Part shown: positions 34,086 through 48,461 of the stretch, piece after piece
Layout of the letters: every line of letters starts with the position of its first letter
Numbering within the stretch: position 1 is the first letter of the stretch
Origin: Pampus argenteus
Taxonomy: Eukaryota; Chordata; Actinopteri; Scombriformes; Stromateidae
NCBI GenBank assembly: GCA_036937835.1
Contig: CM072861.1
Coordinates: 8,425,501-8,489,500, forward strand
Reading direction: 5' to 3'
Length of the DNA: 64,000 bases
The notes under the pieces: model-generated
What the model saw: the letters and a program-made list of their open reading frames with translations, nothing else
What the model was told of the DNA's origin: nothing
Database searches by the model: none
Position numbers and translations under genes: made by a program

Positions 34086-36213
34086 GAAATCTTTTGTAAC
34101 TTTATTTACTCAGAAATATGATTGGATTAATAGCGTGTAAATTATGGAGGTTTGAAGATGCTTGCTAGCTGAGGTCATGATGAACATGATTCTTCTTGAT
34201 TCTTGAAGTGTAAAAATATATACCGTAATATAAATTAAAACAGAGAATAATGAAATAGCCAACAAAAAGCAGGAATGATTGAGAAGGTAGTGACAGCTGC
34301 AGGGGTTGTTTATGCTCCTGTCTCCTTGTACCTTGTTTCTTTGAATCCAGAGGCCTTTATTTTCCACTAAAGTTTTTTTGAGACTGCAAAAAAAAAAGCC
34401 ACAGGCTATGCTGTTACTTCACTGTTGGTCACTTGATGGTGTGGACAGCCAAACCAGGACACTGCAGGCATCACAACACATGAATCAAACTGAAGTGGAA
34501 CAGACAAGTGTGCCAAGTGCCATCACTGTCCACCCCCCCACCCCTCCTTCCCTCCAGTTGGCTCAGTTCGTGTCAGTCCAACGAGAGCTGTACGGATGGA
34601 TGGCAACATAGTGAGGATTATTTACGAATTTTAATACACATTTTATGATATTATGATAAATAATACGATAACTTCAGGTATTGTAATGGATTCCTGAAGT
34701 CATTGGGAATCATCCGTATCAGCCATTTGAAATAGATGCACAGTATTTTTAGAAATGTACATCTTGCTTTTGGCCTGAACAGTGATGATTGAATCAAGTT
34801 GTCAGACTGACTAATTGGGGCTTAATTTCCATCACACCCTGCACAAAAATGTGCCATAGAGCAACTAAATCAGTATGTAGACTTTTTGTCAGCACAGTCT
34901 TTTTCTGTATGTTTTGAGAGTGTGAGTGTTAATGAGTAAACCATCTGGTGCTGACGTCATGTAGTATGCACTGTCCAAGCTTGGAGAATCTCCTCGCGAA
35001 CCATCTGCCAATAGCCACATCTGGTTCTTTTCCACCCATGCCCTTGTTTTGGATACAGTGCTAACACGATCCCACGCAATATACACAACATAGCGACAGT
35101 TGTGGCCAACTCGTTCCAGAAGCGACTTTAAACTCAAACGGCCTTCATCTTATGTGGCGACCGGAGCAACGTGCGTGCAAAGTTTGCATTCCAGAAACAC
35201 ACTTTTAGCAGATGATTTCTCTGATTAGCACTTGTTAGCGCGAGCTGGCAGCAACTGCTGAGTGGAATCAGCTGCTTTGTTATTTGTTGGATTTTTTAAT
35301 AAAAACCTGCATATACATGGCTCAAGGTAATTATCAAATCATAAAATGCTGTTGATTCTTCTGAACTTCTGTGGAACGTTCTCCCGCCTCATCATCTTGG
35401 AAGGAAAGGACTTCACAAGAATGCAAACACTGAAAAGACTTCTTTGCCGTTTGGCAGAGGGAAGTATGCCTGATGCCTCGCTTCCAACTCCCTCTGTGAT
35501 CACATATGTTGCGCTTCAGTATAACTTATTACAGTACAGATGTTGTCAAGAGACGGTTCAGCCTTTTCTCAAAAGCATGTGTGTGTAATACAACTACAGT
35601 GTCAGACCTTGTTTTTATTCACTTTAGACAGGGTTTTTCAAAAAGCTGTTTTTTGGTTTTTTTCAGTCGTTGACAATGACAGACCAATGGGACAAAATTA
35701 TTAAATAAAGATGCATTTGGATGAGCATAACGCAATGCTGCAAAAGAGCATTAGTACTCAACAGACTTTGCTTCAGCTGGAGCAATTTTGTATGAGATTG
35801 TGCTCATTTTTAGCTCTACTAATCATAGAGTGGAAACATCACCACAGACTCGGTTTCCCGTCATCTAATAATCAATTAACTCAGATGAACACGTGACAGT
35901 GTTTTTTTCTGACACATCTTTTTTTTGTACCTTCAATTGTATATAAGATATTATAATATATACATTTGCTAAATGGAGCCATTCTTCAACTCCCTAAGCC
36001 AAAGTGCATGAGTCAGTTGAGGAGTACATCTTGTCAGACCATTTTTATTCTCCAAATGTTAATTGCTGTTCCGGGAAACTGGCATCCACAAGAGCATAAA
36101 TAGTCAACTTCTGTGGATCAATGCCAGCAAAGATTTGATGTGGAGGCAGCCAAGTGGCAGACTCATGGAGAACTGCTTTTACAAAGGGGTCATTTACATG
36201 TGTCCAACCATTA

Positions 36214-36273
<60 letters not shown>

Positions 36274-37558
36274 GACACAAGTGCAGCCATGCGAGGCCCT
36301 TCATCATACCGGGTTTCAAATTAGATTGACTTGAGTTGCCTGTGTAGGAGTGGTGCTCAAGCTGTGAACTGAAAAAGGTACTTTTTTTTCCCCCCAACCT
36401 AACAGCACATGAAAATGAAGAAGAGGAAATTGCTGCAATTTAAGTATTTTAAATGGAAATTCTTGTTGTTGTTGGAGGTCCGATGACCTTGAGAGAGAAG
36501 GGGATTAAATATGTTCACTGCTGTATTTAAGTGTTATGTTGTTTTCACATGATTAACAAGTCAGAGCCTATTACAATTTACTCCATCTATTAGATCCTAC
36601 ATTAATGATATGCTCTTTCTAATTCATAAAATCACACAATGTGTACCTAACAACTGCCCTTAATGTGGGATTTATAACAGTTTTAAGGAAGAAGTAAGAT
36701 ACTGTCTCTCACTAATAAAACAGTGAACTCAAAAGGAATAAATCACATCCTTACAAGATTTTACTGCTGCAGCTTTGCTTTCCACAAAAAAATTCCCTCA
36801 TTTTAAACCCAATTTCTTCTTTTTTAAACATTGTTTTGGTATTTCTACCTTTCTCCACCAGCTGACAGTATAGGGAATGACAGAGAACGATATGAGGATA
36901 ATGTTTTCTACCCCTCTTCCCTACAAACAGTTAGATCTGTACCTTTTGCTTTAATCCCAACAACCTCGAATGTGTATTTGAAAGCCAGAAAGAGAGTAGT
37001 CAGTGAGTCATTGGTATTGATGAAGAAGAAAAAAAAACCCAATCATCCTCCTGCAGATATATTATGATCACTTTGTGCCATGGAGGCAGTATAAATCTTC
37101 CTTATTGCGCCTATAAACATTTTTGACTCCCACAGTGACAACAAGCAGTAATCACAAATTTGGTTTCAGATACAGTTGTGACAGCCAAAGGTTTTATATT
37201 CTTTACTGGCAACAGTTCAAACATGGAGTGTTTGAGTTGAACAAGGCCGTTCTCATGTGGATTTGTGTCAGTATAGTGCAGCAGGTGGGGACGGCTGTGT
37301 GTGTGTGAGGGGGGGGTGTGTAATTATGAGTCTTTCAGGGACTTTAAGCATTTAAAACATGGCTTAACAGATCTTGGTTATCATTTTCCTGAACATTTCT
37401 TAGATCTACCACAACAGGACTGTATGCACTTATTTTTTTTAATGAATGCTAATTTCACAAAAGGGAGCATTTTAAATTCTTTAACGGGACCTTTGCTATC
37501 TATTGCAGTGCAGCATGAACTCAAAAGTCGATTACAAAATTTGGAGACAAGCCTGTTC

Positions 37559-37589
<31 letters not shown>

Positions 37590-38985
37590 GCTTTGAAACT
37601 GTCTCTGCTCAACAACAATGCAGCAACTCCCGGCCAACAAAGCTAGAGAATGAGAGATTATACATACTGTATTCCTCTTTGGTGCCTGTTTACATAATCC
37701 CTACAGTCTCTCATCAAGGAACGTGGGTGAAAAGCTTTCATCAACTCTCTGTAGAAAACCTTTTTTTTTTTCTTTTTTCTTTGAAGATCAACACAGTGGC
37801 CCAACATGCACACAGGTGTTCCACTTTCACTAAACACCGTGTGAGATAAGTAACCCACCTGACAGTAAAATCTAACTTATTCTTTTGTCTCTGGGGAGAC
37901 AAAACAATGAATACAGCGGCTTTTTTCAGCGTGGGTTAGTTGGCTTTAGTGCACCGTCACACTATGCATCATTAATCATTATGGCTGAAGCCAAGGACAA
38001 TAAACGGACTAGAGCTCCACACAATGAAAAGCCTGTAGCTCCACAGTCTGAGATATTCTAGTGTGAGACAAAAGCAGCTGCCTGTAAACCAGAGAGCTCA
38101 GTATTTCATAGCTGCATGCTTTCAGATGCAAACTTTGGATCTCCAAAAATGTCACCTTTTTGGTAAACTAAGAAAAAATAATCAGCTTTGTTTACAGCAT
38201 AAAGACAATCCTTTTTTTTTTTGTAGAGGTTTTCGTGAAAGCTGAGAGGTCAGAGAATTTCCCCCAACCCACGGAGCACATAATCCTCCGATTCTCCTCT
38301 GATGGAGTTATGAGGTGTTGCACGGGACGGTGGATGATATGTGGGAGAGTGGAATCTCTGAGAAGCTTTATTTATATACAGCAGAGTGTTTTGTTTACAG
38401 GATTATATAAGATAATAATAAGTATAAACAAGATACGGTCACAAATATTATTCACAATAATAGAAACAGCTCATGTTCCAAAGGTTTCCATAAGAGGACT
38501 AGACTGGCGAGTCTGGTAAAATATGTACAGCGGTTATAGTTCTTTCTCTGGAGGCTTTTACGGGAGGTTAGTTGCACCAATGAGATATAAATATTATATA
38601 ATTTATGCTTTTGTTTATGTACAGTGATTTAGTCACCAGCAATGAAACAAAAAAGTTGTTTTCTTTTCATCACAAGATATGTTTCAGATTGAGAGATCTG
38701 TGTATCTCTATGCCGTGTATTAAGTGGTCATTCATGCAAGTTCAATCAACAGCCATAGTAAAAGGGGAACTCCGCTGTTTTTACACATCAAAGTCTGTTT
38801 ACAGGTTTTGGAGAGTACTACTGCAAATGTAAAATGGTTTGTATGAAGTGTTTTTGTGGCTCCAGATGGAGATGCACAAAAGGGTTGAAACTACACATTT
38901 GAAAATGACAAAAAAAAGTCTGGGGGTGTGGAGTTGGAAAGAAGTGAGATTAATATTAACTACTGCTAGCATAACACACCCAAAT
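34086..38985. other. intergenic sequence downstream of ankrd50
   Basis: No gene was recognised. It holds an (AT)n tract (36218-36271), an A-run (about 37565-37590) and a short T-run near 38210. The 182-codon open frame at 37301 includes the A-run as poly-Lys and has no family resemblance. Confidence 0.55.
36218..36271. repeat. (AT)n microsatellite
   Basis: About 27 TA units, self-complementary, flanked by TTATATT and AATGACAC. Confidence 0.95.
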
Positions 38986-39238
38986 GGAGCTGCAACAATT
39001 AGCTCTTTAATTGATTAGCTGCCAACTACTGATTGCTACTACTGACATTTTCTTTGCTTCAGTCTTTGATTATGACAGTAAACTCAATCTTTCAGTCATG
39101 GTTTTCCTTTAGTCATGACAAAAACAAGACATTTGAGGCTGCTATCTTGGGCTTTGAGAAACAGTGACTGACATTTATTAGAACACCAACAACTAATCGA
39201 TTAATCAAGAAATGTAAATAATGGTTAGTTGCAGCCCC
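38986..39238 (-). mobile_element. hAT-like MITE common in fish
   Basis: The left end reads GGAGCTGCAACAATTAG and the right end GGTTAGTTGCAGCCCC, so the tips are inverted (GGGGCTGCAACTAACC when turned round). Inside are ACAAGACATTTGAGG, CTTGGGCTTTGAGAAACA and CAACTAATCGATTAATC, which I recognise from memory as a widespread teleost repeat. It has no coding capacity and is about 253 bases long. The strand is relative to my remembered consensus. Confidence 0.65.
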
Positions 39239-40207
39239 ACACCTAAATCTCCAAGTTGAGCCAAAATCAATTCTTTCCCTTTTTTAAAAACAAATAAAGT
39301 GAGATTGGCAATGTTATAGGATTCAATGCTAAATGGAATACTCTTCTAAAAGTACAGGACCTTAGATTGAACCTTGAGGAACTCCTCAAGTGCCGCAAAA
39401 TCTGTTTTACAGCATATTGCTCAAACATACAGGTTCTGTGAAGCACTTTAACAACATTTTGTGATCAATAAATACAGCAACATAATGTCCATTATTTATC
39501 TAAGCAGTCCTTTCCTCCCTGGTTTTACTGAAGGTGATCATTACAAGTAAAGCACCAACAGAACAATGAGAAGCAGATTCACTTGAAACAGTGTTTGCTG
39601 AGCAGAGAAAAGTGAGCACCACCTGGTCGGCTTATTATGCAGAGCTATTATCACCAGGAGTAGAAGAAATTTCACGGTGTTGGCAAAGATTCACTCTCTA
39701 ACTACCTGGCTTTTTTTCTTCTTCACGTCTTTTATTTTACTTGCTTTCTGTCTCTTTGTGTTTCCTCGTGTCGTTGTTAAATGCCTTTGTCTTAACCCGT
39801 CTGTGATTCTTCATGTTTTGCCTCATCTGCCTTTTTCCTCTGCTCTTGCTTTTTTCTTGTCACCATCTGTTTTCTTGACTTTGTTTTTCTCTCTCTGACC
39901 TCTTTTAGTCAAGTTTCACTTTTTTGCCTCTTTGTCTTTCATGCTGCTTTCCTGTTGTTCTGCTTCTTCGTGCCTCGTTGTATCTCTGCATGTCACTCGC
40001 TTGTGCTGTTTATTCTGTTGTGAAATGATTCTCTTCTTCTTTTCATTTTTCTGTCTAACTTTTTTTTTCCCCTTTTCTTACTTCTCCCTCTGTCTTTCTT
40101 TTCTCCTTTGTCTGTTTTCTTCCCCTCCCCTGCCTTTTGCTCTCCCTCCGTCAGCAGCGAGCAGCCCTCACCGCGGCTGCTGCAGAGTTCATCTCAGGAC
40201 AAAAACC

Positions 40208-40259
40208 CTGCTGCTGCTTCTGCCGCTGCTGCTGCTGTTGCACACACACACACACACAC
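40208..40259. repeat. CTG triplets followed by (CA)n
   Basis: An imperfect CTG run (about eleven triplets, with TTC, CCG and TTG-type variants) leads directly into ten CA units. Confidence 0.9.
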
Positions 40260-41460
40260 CGTTTGTCGACTGAATCAAAGTCTTGGGTGTAACGGGGCCC
40301 AGGGACAGATGGAGAACAGTGAAGACGAAACAAAGATGTTCTCTGGGTTTCACTGACGCATGGAGCAGGGGTAGAAATATTGAAATGACAAAGAAAGCAG
40401 GCTAAGAGTTGGATGTCACATGTCACAAATAGATGCTGTTCAATGGTGCACATGCTTTGCACATGAACACAGACACACACACACAAACTGGCACAGACTC
40501 TGCCATCTTGGCGTCAATTTTGTGATCTGTTTGCCAGTATTTAAATTAGTTTTGTCAAGAGTGCTTAACAGATATGACCCGATTTGACTTTTGCAGCAGA
40601 TGTTAATCAGCAGTCTCAAGACTTCACTAGATCTCAGTGTTCATGTTGTATACAACAAAACCAAACTGAAAATTGAGGTATGACTATATATCAGTAAAAC
40701 TACAAAGATGCAATAAGAGTTAAACAATTGAACTCGTTATATTATCCACACTAGCATGTCTCTTGGTCAGCATTGTTGACATACAATAGCCTGCTTGTTT
40801 ACAGGCATTACATTGTCCATGCTAACATTCAGTTCAAAAAACAGAATATTAGCTGTGGTTTACCAGCTTAAACAAAAGTTGTAGAGTTGAGCCTGACAAG
40901 CTGAGTCTTAGAAGTCCTACAGTCGCATTCATCTTAGCAGCATGTCCACTTTTATCTTTTCTCTTGTGCCACCCGCAGGACAAACTTTTTATTTTTCAAA
41001 CCACTTGTGGTAAAGATCTACAGTATAGTTACACTTTGTCTCCCTTTCATCCATCCAATGTTTCTTTTTTTTTCAGATGTGTGATGATATCTACAGTAGC
41101 ATGACAAACCTTTCCATGTGCTAGTCACATTTGTAAAACCAAACCTCCCCGCTGCTACACAGTTGCTACAGTATTAGTAAGTAATGGTTGGTAGCTGGGG
41201 TGTCTATTCATGCTGTAGACATTCACTTACCGCCATTCAAATCACCGACTAAGCTATTGTGTGTGACACCGAACCCTGAAAGTAGCTGCTATTCAGCACA
41301 AGCAGTGCATGACTTTTTCAATCAGGACTCCCCTAAATGTGAATCAGGCCTGACCTGGCAACCCTGAACTTATTCTTACATCTCCCTGTCACCTTCTTTC
41401 CCTCCTCATTAGCACTAACCCTATTCCAGGTCAATACCTACAGCACAGAGAGAATACCCC

Positions 41461-41462
<2 letters not shown>

Positions 41463-41498
<36 letters not shown>
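41463..41498. repeat. (CA)n microsatellite
   Basis: About 18 uninterrupted CA units. Confidence 0.95.
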
Positions 41499-41501
<3 letters not shown>

Positions 41502-41605
41502 GCCACTTTCTTGATCCCTTAGCTTCTCTTCCTCACACACACACTCACTCAGTCTTTCTGTGAGTCTGTCTTTGTCCTGCTTGCTTTATTCCTGTTTCTC
41601 CCCTC

Positions 41606-41656
<51 letters not shown>
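41606..41656. repeat. (CA)n microsatellite, one interruption
   Basis: CA units with a single ACAAACAC interruption, only about 110 bases from the previous CA tract. Confidence 0.95.
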
Positions 41657-41659
<3 letters not shown>

Positions 41660-41964
41660 ATGACACACATATTGCTGATCAGGGCAGCAGAGCAAGCAGG
41701 AGTCTGACCTCATTAGGAAACATGGCAGCCAGCCAGGGGAGGGTCAGTCGATGAATGACCAAGAGGAGCTGGTGAGGGAGCAGGATGGACTGATATGCAG
41801 AGAAGCAGATCTGTTCTTCCTGTTGTGATAAAAAAAAACAAAAAACTATAAAGCTTTCATATACACGACATATAAACAAAATTCAACTGCCCTTGAAAGT
41901 ATGAGGATGGATTCATCACACAAGCTATAACATTTAATGACATTTTTTTTTTACTCCATTGCCA

Positions 41965-42272
41965 CCATGAGGTTGACATTCATGGTTTTGAGTTAAATGT
42001 CTCAACAAATGTTGGATGGACTGCCATGAAATTCAGTTCAGACATCAACGTCTCCCCTCGGGATGAATTGCAGTAACTAAACTTTTCCTCTAGTGCCACC
42101 ATCAGATCAGAATCTGTCCAATATTTTGGTTTGGTAATAAATACTTGAGAAAAGAATGACATCCTAATCAATCTTGGCTATACCTACAAATGTTAGCATA
42201 CTAACATGCTAAACATAGATGTTCACTAGCATTGTCACTGCGAGCATGTTAGCATGTCATAAATGTAACTCT
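41965..42272 (+). mobile_element. fish interspersed repeat fragment (TTAGCATGCTAAC type)
   Basis: The order of phrases is ATTGCCACCATGAGG, TCAACAAATGTTGGATGGA, CTGCCATGAAATTCAG, CCCTCGGGATGAATTG, TAGTGCCACCATCAG, then AAATGTTAGCATACTAAC and GAGCATGTTAGCATG. I recognise this order from memory as a repeat spread through percomorph genomes. It has no coding capacity. The element class is not known to me with confidence. Confidence 0.6.
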
Positions 42273-45200
42273 GAAATGACTCATACACATACTGACATGC
42301 ATTGTTATGTTGTATTTCATGGATGAAACATTCAAGTCCTACTTCTTGTTTAGCACTGAACCCTTTTTTTTTTTTTTTAATATTTTACATTTTCAAAGCA
42401 GTCCAAAGCGCCATCCCCCCTCTTCTATCAAGCAACAGCTTCCATCCATCATGCTAGTCCTTCGGTAGCTTTCAACAGGCTTGCATTTGAATTAGCGGTT
42501 GATGAAAAATCTCTTCTTCCTCTCCTCCCTATATTTGCCATTTAGAGTTTGCAGAATGCAATTAAATGGAAAGAAAGTATAGTCAATCATATGCATTGAA
42601 ATTCTTATTTTGTCTTCAGGATTTATGATCAAAGTTAACCTGGGATACATGGCTGTTCTATATTCAACAGTGTTACAGGTAGTGTTTTAAATAAATTGAA
42701 CAGTTATAGAGTCCGGAGGGCTCAACATGCTGCCAAACCTCGCCAATGATAGATTGCTTCTACTCTACAAGGATATATAGGCTTTCCGCTGTTGTCGGAA
42801 TATGTCCGGCTGAATGCATTACCAAATGCTGGAATCACTCAAATTCCAACCAAGGTCCACAGATAGATTAACATATAAATGAAACTACAGGCGAGATCCT
42901 GCCCTTCATTTTCTATCTGTTTACGCCAATGATGTGCAGTCAGACAGGTTTGGAGGCGGAGACGACCAGGTGTCAAGCCTTAGTGTCACTGGTAGTGGAG
43001 CACACCGTCCCAAAATTAAAGGATGCTTCGAATGAACAGCCTGAGAGTGGCCATTTATAAAGTAGTTGAAACTGCAACGAAAATCTCTAACACATTCAAT
43101 TGTGTCTATTGTTGTTCTTGTTTAAGAATATATTTAGTTGATTTGCATTCAGTTATGTCATCAATACCCTGCATAGTTGTGGTCGATGTTCATTTCAATA
43201 AATTGAGGTTTGGCATTGGGGATGTTATGTAAGTGAGGGAGATGAATGCACACGCTCTCCAAAAGAGTCTCCAATGTAGGAGTGATTTACATCAGTAATG
43301 AAATATAAAAATGTATACCACTGGAAAACAGTTGTCTTACTTGATGGATTTTCTTTGGGCAGAGACAAATGACTTCTCCTTATGGAAACTGTAATAACAC
43401 TTATTGTGGGGGGAAAGAAAAAAAGCTCTTTACATGCTCAGTGAAATAAATAGATAAAATGGGCATGCTTTACAGTTCAAATCAACAGTAACTTTTAAAC
43501 TTGCAAACTTTTCTTCTTCAACCAAAGGAAGATTCCTTGATTGCTGCTCTGCGAGATTAAATCCTGTGTTTGTTATAGCCTTCAAACACGCAGTGGGTGC
43601 AGTAAACAATCAGCGTGTCCAACAGAAATCGCCGTATAATTGCATGTTATGATAAAAGAGCTGTTGCTATTTTCATCATTGCACTTGTGTAAGTAAACAG
43701 TGTTTAGAAGATTTGCACAGTGTCGTGTTAAGTTAAATAATGGGTATTTGATTTGTTCATAATTTAATTCTGTGGTGGTCCGTCTTGGTTCCCTGGTGCA
43801 CACACGCAGACCAGCAGCATGTGACACAGAAATACAATAAGTACTAGTTGAAGGACAGCGTGACCTCAAATAAAAAGAAAATGGGACAATGAAACAAATA
43901 TGACAGAAAACAAGCGTTATAGGACGAGAAATAAGAATATTTTTCAAAGGCGATAAGCACTCTAAGTAGGTTTAAATGTTTTAAAATATTAACTGTAAAA
44001 ATTCAAACCTTCCTCGGTCTATGGGCTCATAATCACACATTAACAGAATAACAGTATATGAGCAGAACCGACAACAACAGAAGTCAAGAGACAGGATAGG
44101 AGGAAATTATTAAAACATGGCAAGACGAGAAGAAAATGTTACCCCATAACCATAATTTCATCCTCAAACACCTTGTGTAATTACACCAAAAAGCTACGAG
44201 AACATAATAGTAGTCATCTTACACTCTGATAGTTAATAACATTTTCAGTTCATGATAAAAGAAGACTAATAGCTTGTTGTTTTCAATGTTATACAAAAAC
44301 CAGCAGAGAACAGTGTGACTGAGCTGAACTGAATGAGTCAGTATAACAAGGAAAGGTGCTGCAGAAGGCCCTCAAAGAGCAGACCACCCACTTATACCCC
44401 CCCACCCCCCATTAGGACAACCGCCTCTTCTTGCACATCAGCGCCCCTGCAGCAATTTACTGCTCAGCCTGCATAGAGGACGAATGAATGGTGAAAGACA
44501 GAGAATTTTTAATGAGACATGGGTCAATGAAATGTCAAAAATGGACAATGAATAGAGATACAAAAAAAAAGCCCTAAATTTCCACAAATGAAACTACCTA
44601 CAGCACTTTTGCTCTGTATTCATATTCATACATAAATTGTGTCGTGTCTGTTTTTTCTGTTGAAACAAAATACGAACAATCCACTTCATTTGTAGCCTTT
44701 CCACGTCTATTAGGAGTCACTGCACCATCCACAGAAGACCCGCTGGACCAGGTTCACTCACTCACCTCATTTATTCTATTCAACGACCTGTGTAGAAGCT
44801 TCATGTCTGTCACACACTGTGCTCTTGTTTGATTCATCGCACCTTTACCATCGTGTTTCCCCGGCATGAGGTAGCGTGGCAGTAGTGGGTGGATGTAGGT
44901 CACACGTAACAACAAGATGAGTGGGTTATATCACTTCCTTTGAGACGACAACGACATTCAGCTGGCCTTGTACAACCATAGCAGGTCATTACAGCACTCA
45001 TCAACCCCCATCTGTGTGCACAACTGTGCATTAACGAAGCTGCACTGAGACGTTTTATCGCTTATATTCTCATCCTTTTATGTGCTACTGCTCAATGTAG
45101 TTTAATTCCAGCAATTCCAGAGACACTGAAACTCTCTTACTCCTGGATTACTGAGAGATTTACTTGCAATTAAAAGCAAAAACATTTGAGTCTCAAGTTT

Positions 45201-46958
45201 GGACCTGGTAAAATCTCACCTTGAATATTAAATTATTAGGTTTACACATTGAAGGGACATACAAAATACTATCCTACAGCTCTGAAAGAAAAATATTTAA
45301 AGCGCTGTATTACAACTTAACTGCAAATTGACTCTATAGTGATAAAACATATACGAAGTGAATTGATCTTAGTGACATTTGTCGCCAAACAGTCACAGTT
45401 TGTATGTAGGCATCTTCAACTTTTAATACGTTTTATTTCACGGCTGGATGCATTTGGTGATGGCCTTGACTCGCCAGAATACTAATAAACAAAAAAAAGA
45501 CAGCTGAAGCCTGTAATCAGTTTGTAATCAGATTAAGGAGGACTATGAAGTGTACACCAACATCTGAAAGTCTCACTCAGGAAATCAGAGGATCGCTTTT
45601 ACTGACCCGCTGCTTCAAAGTCACAGAACAGATGTTTCAATACGGAGCTGGAGTTAGAACTGAGATTAATATTGATTAGACTGATGGCTCTAATTAATTC
45701 ATCAGGTAGGAACCTGAATGGGTCAAAGATATATTTCTATGAAGGGCTGTGCAGCAGCGTCACAAATCATCTAACAACAACAGCTGGCATCATCTGAGAG
45801 TACGGAGCCAAGAAGGTATCACAAAGTAATAATATGTGCTCTCAAATTAATAACTGATGTGCACAAATTAGTCATTTGTACACACCATTTAAAAACCACA
45901 CAAGGCTATTTTAAATCATCCATCATCAACTTTTCAGCTTTTCAGTCATATGACCAATAAACAAACAAACATTAAAACATAACAAGGCCCTACACGCTAA
46001 CATCCATATGCATACCCAACTATATGTTAATCCTGGAGCTTGTGCACGTTGTCAACACTGAAACGAAGATGCTAGCATTCTGCTATACTCCTTAAACCCA
46101 TAAGTACCTGTCAATGCACAGTTCATACTGCTATAACAACTTAACACTGTGCTTTCATATAAATAAAGCATTACGTGGGGGGGTTAAACATATTAATAAA
46201 TGTGAGTAACTGATCGAAATATTTGCAGTAGTCATTCACTAAAAGAAATGGCTTACACAAAGACATATTTTTGAAAACATTAGCATTAGCAATAAACATT
46301 AGCTAATAGCAATGAGCTAAAAATGAGTTCAAAGCTCTGTAAAGCCAAGAAGAGCTGCAGAGTCGCTGTTAATTCTCTGTACGCGCCAGGCCTCTCACAC
46401 TACACATCATCCTTTGATATAAAATGTTGATTATCGCTGCTTTATGTTACACTACTAAAGCAAAACCTCTGGCGCTACCGTATAGGCCTACTATCAGGAA
46501 GAGTCACATTAGCTAAACGGCAGCTTATCTTAGTGTTAGCGTACAGCTAGCTGCTTTGAAGAAACAAAAGAATAAAGACAACAATTAACAAGCTTGTGGT
46601 TGTACCTGATAAGCTAACTCGCTTCTTTTGAGACGTCTGACTTGTATGCCGTTCACTGCGTATAGTGGTCAAGGACTGATACGCTGAAAGTCTGTTGTGT
46701 TTAAGGGTCGTTTTGCCATTCAGAGGTTAAATATAGATAGAATAGAAAGAATGGGCTGTGTATCAATCTTGTTTCTACGTCAGATGTTTAGTAATTGTGA
46801 CACACTGATATTTGTTAGCTTTGAAACGGAGTCTTGCAGCACAGTAAAAGCCTCGTTTCACACCTGGGGGTTTAATAATTTCTAAGCTAATCAATATCCT
46901 CTCAGTGGCTGTTCAAACGTGTTGCACTGGTTTCCTTAGTTACCACCCCCAACTGTGC

Positions 46959-46963
<5 letters not shown>

Positions 46964-46989
<26 letters not shown>

Positions 46990-46990
46990 T
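46964..46990. repeat. (CA)n microsatellite
   Basis: About 13 uninterrupted CA units. Confidence 0.95.
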
Positions 46991-48376
46991 CAGACTAAAG
47001 TTATCAGCTATCTATATCGGTAAAGCTTGACAGTTTATACTTTATGGATCTGTGAGGCTCCACAAGGGTCAGCGTGATGTAAATTATTATCTGCCCGCAT
47101 GCATCCTAAAAATGATTACCACGCAACCTGTACTTAGGAAACAGTTTTATAAAATGTGAGATGTTAGTGCGGCTGCATGAGAGTCGGACTGATAAAGATA
47201 CTGAATGTCGCCCACACTGTTAATAGGACAGCATGCTGTCTGCTGCCCATAGAAGTCCACTGTTTTGTTTGATGGGCACCATTTCCTCTACTGGCTTTGC
47301 AAATTGAATTTCCCTCAGGGCAATAACTGGTATCTTGTATCTGATGAGCACACACACTGACTCTGAAAAGGAGGAACTGATCTGTGTGCTCCACTGATCG
47401 CTGACTTCTGTCTTTCCTGAGAGGTTCGGCACTCTGTGACACTGTCTCCATCTTTGAGCACGTTCATTCACAGTGAAATAATCTATACCTTAACACTGAA
47501 ATGTCAATACTGTATCATATTATTGCAAACATGCGGGCGAATCATTTCTAGACGGGGGTGACTGCAGAGGTAGACTGACAGTTTAATTTTTGTAATATCG
47601 ATTGTGTTGTCATATACATGATACAGTTGTACACTTAATATTTACTCCCCCCTGCAAATATTTGCTTTAGTTCCAGCTTTACTGTGTGAAAGCAGCCCAA
47701 TAATATGCTAATGACAGAACGCTAACGCTGATAGAAAATGATTACTTTGGCTGTGACTGAGCTACTGGGCGTGTCATGTTCATTCATCTCCCTCTCTTCT
47801 CTTCTCCCCCCGTGTGTGTCTGATCGTCGTAGCTTGTTAAAGTCGAGGGTGGGGATGGTTATCAAGGTGGGGGCGGGGGTGTTCCCAGGTGCAGCCAAAC
47901 GGGGCCAGTGCCGTTTGTTAATGGCGTCCTCTGATCAATTATGGCCCAGCCGAGGCATGGTGTCTATACATATTTCATGACTACCAGCGGATGCAAGCCT
48001 GGATGCCTAAACCTTTCACCCTCCAACCACGCACACACGCCCTCTCTCTCCAAATCATCCCACAAGCACTCAGCCCCCACCCTTCTCAAGGCTCAGATGA
48101 AAGGGAGGCTTGACTTGTTAGCACCCCGCTTCAGTTTTCTCCGGACAGGAAGGTGGGGTGTCACAGCAGGGGGGAGGGAGGGGGCTTGGCCAGCTTCACC
48201 TCGAGCTGCGGGAGGCTCCTGAGTCCTATTTGTCTTTGTCTGCCAGCACGTGCTCTGTCTGCAGTGGGTGTGTATATGTTAATATAATACAGGCATGTGG
48301 CAATGTGAAGATTGGATGTTGGTGCTCATTTTTGTCCAGTAACTGTTCCAGTATCCATTTTTCTTTTTTTTTTTCC

Positions 48377-48461
48377 TTCCATCTATCTATGTTTCTATAC
48401 ATCCATCCATCTTTTTTTCTTCTTTCATTCACTCATCTATCCATCCATCCATTCATTCATC
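48377..48461. repeat. imperfect (CATC/CATT)n tract
   Basis: CATCTAT, CATCCATC and CATTCATT units are mixed with a T-rich interruption. This is degenerate tetranucleotide DNA. Confidence 0.85.

Larger units (their letters stand above)
39239..41964. other. intergenic sequence with pyrimidine tract and CA repeats
   Basis: It contains a strongly T/C-biased tract (about 39709-40152), a CTG-triplet run next to (CA)n (40208-40259), and two long (CA)n tracts (41463-41498 and 41606-41656). Open frames across the pyrimidine tract are low complexity (Phe, Leu, Ser, Cys). No gene could be supported, though the tract ends in an acceptor-like CAGCAG. Confidence 0.5.

Noticed and set aside
37301..37849. 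182-codon + strand open frame
   Set aside because: It contains a long poly-Lys run from an A-run, has no recognisable domain and no splice or promoter context.
43582..43947. 121-codon - strand frame
   Set aside because: No domain and no splice context; in AT-rich intergenic DNA a frame this long can occur by chance.
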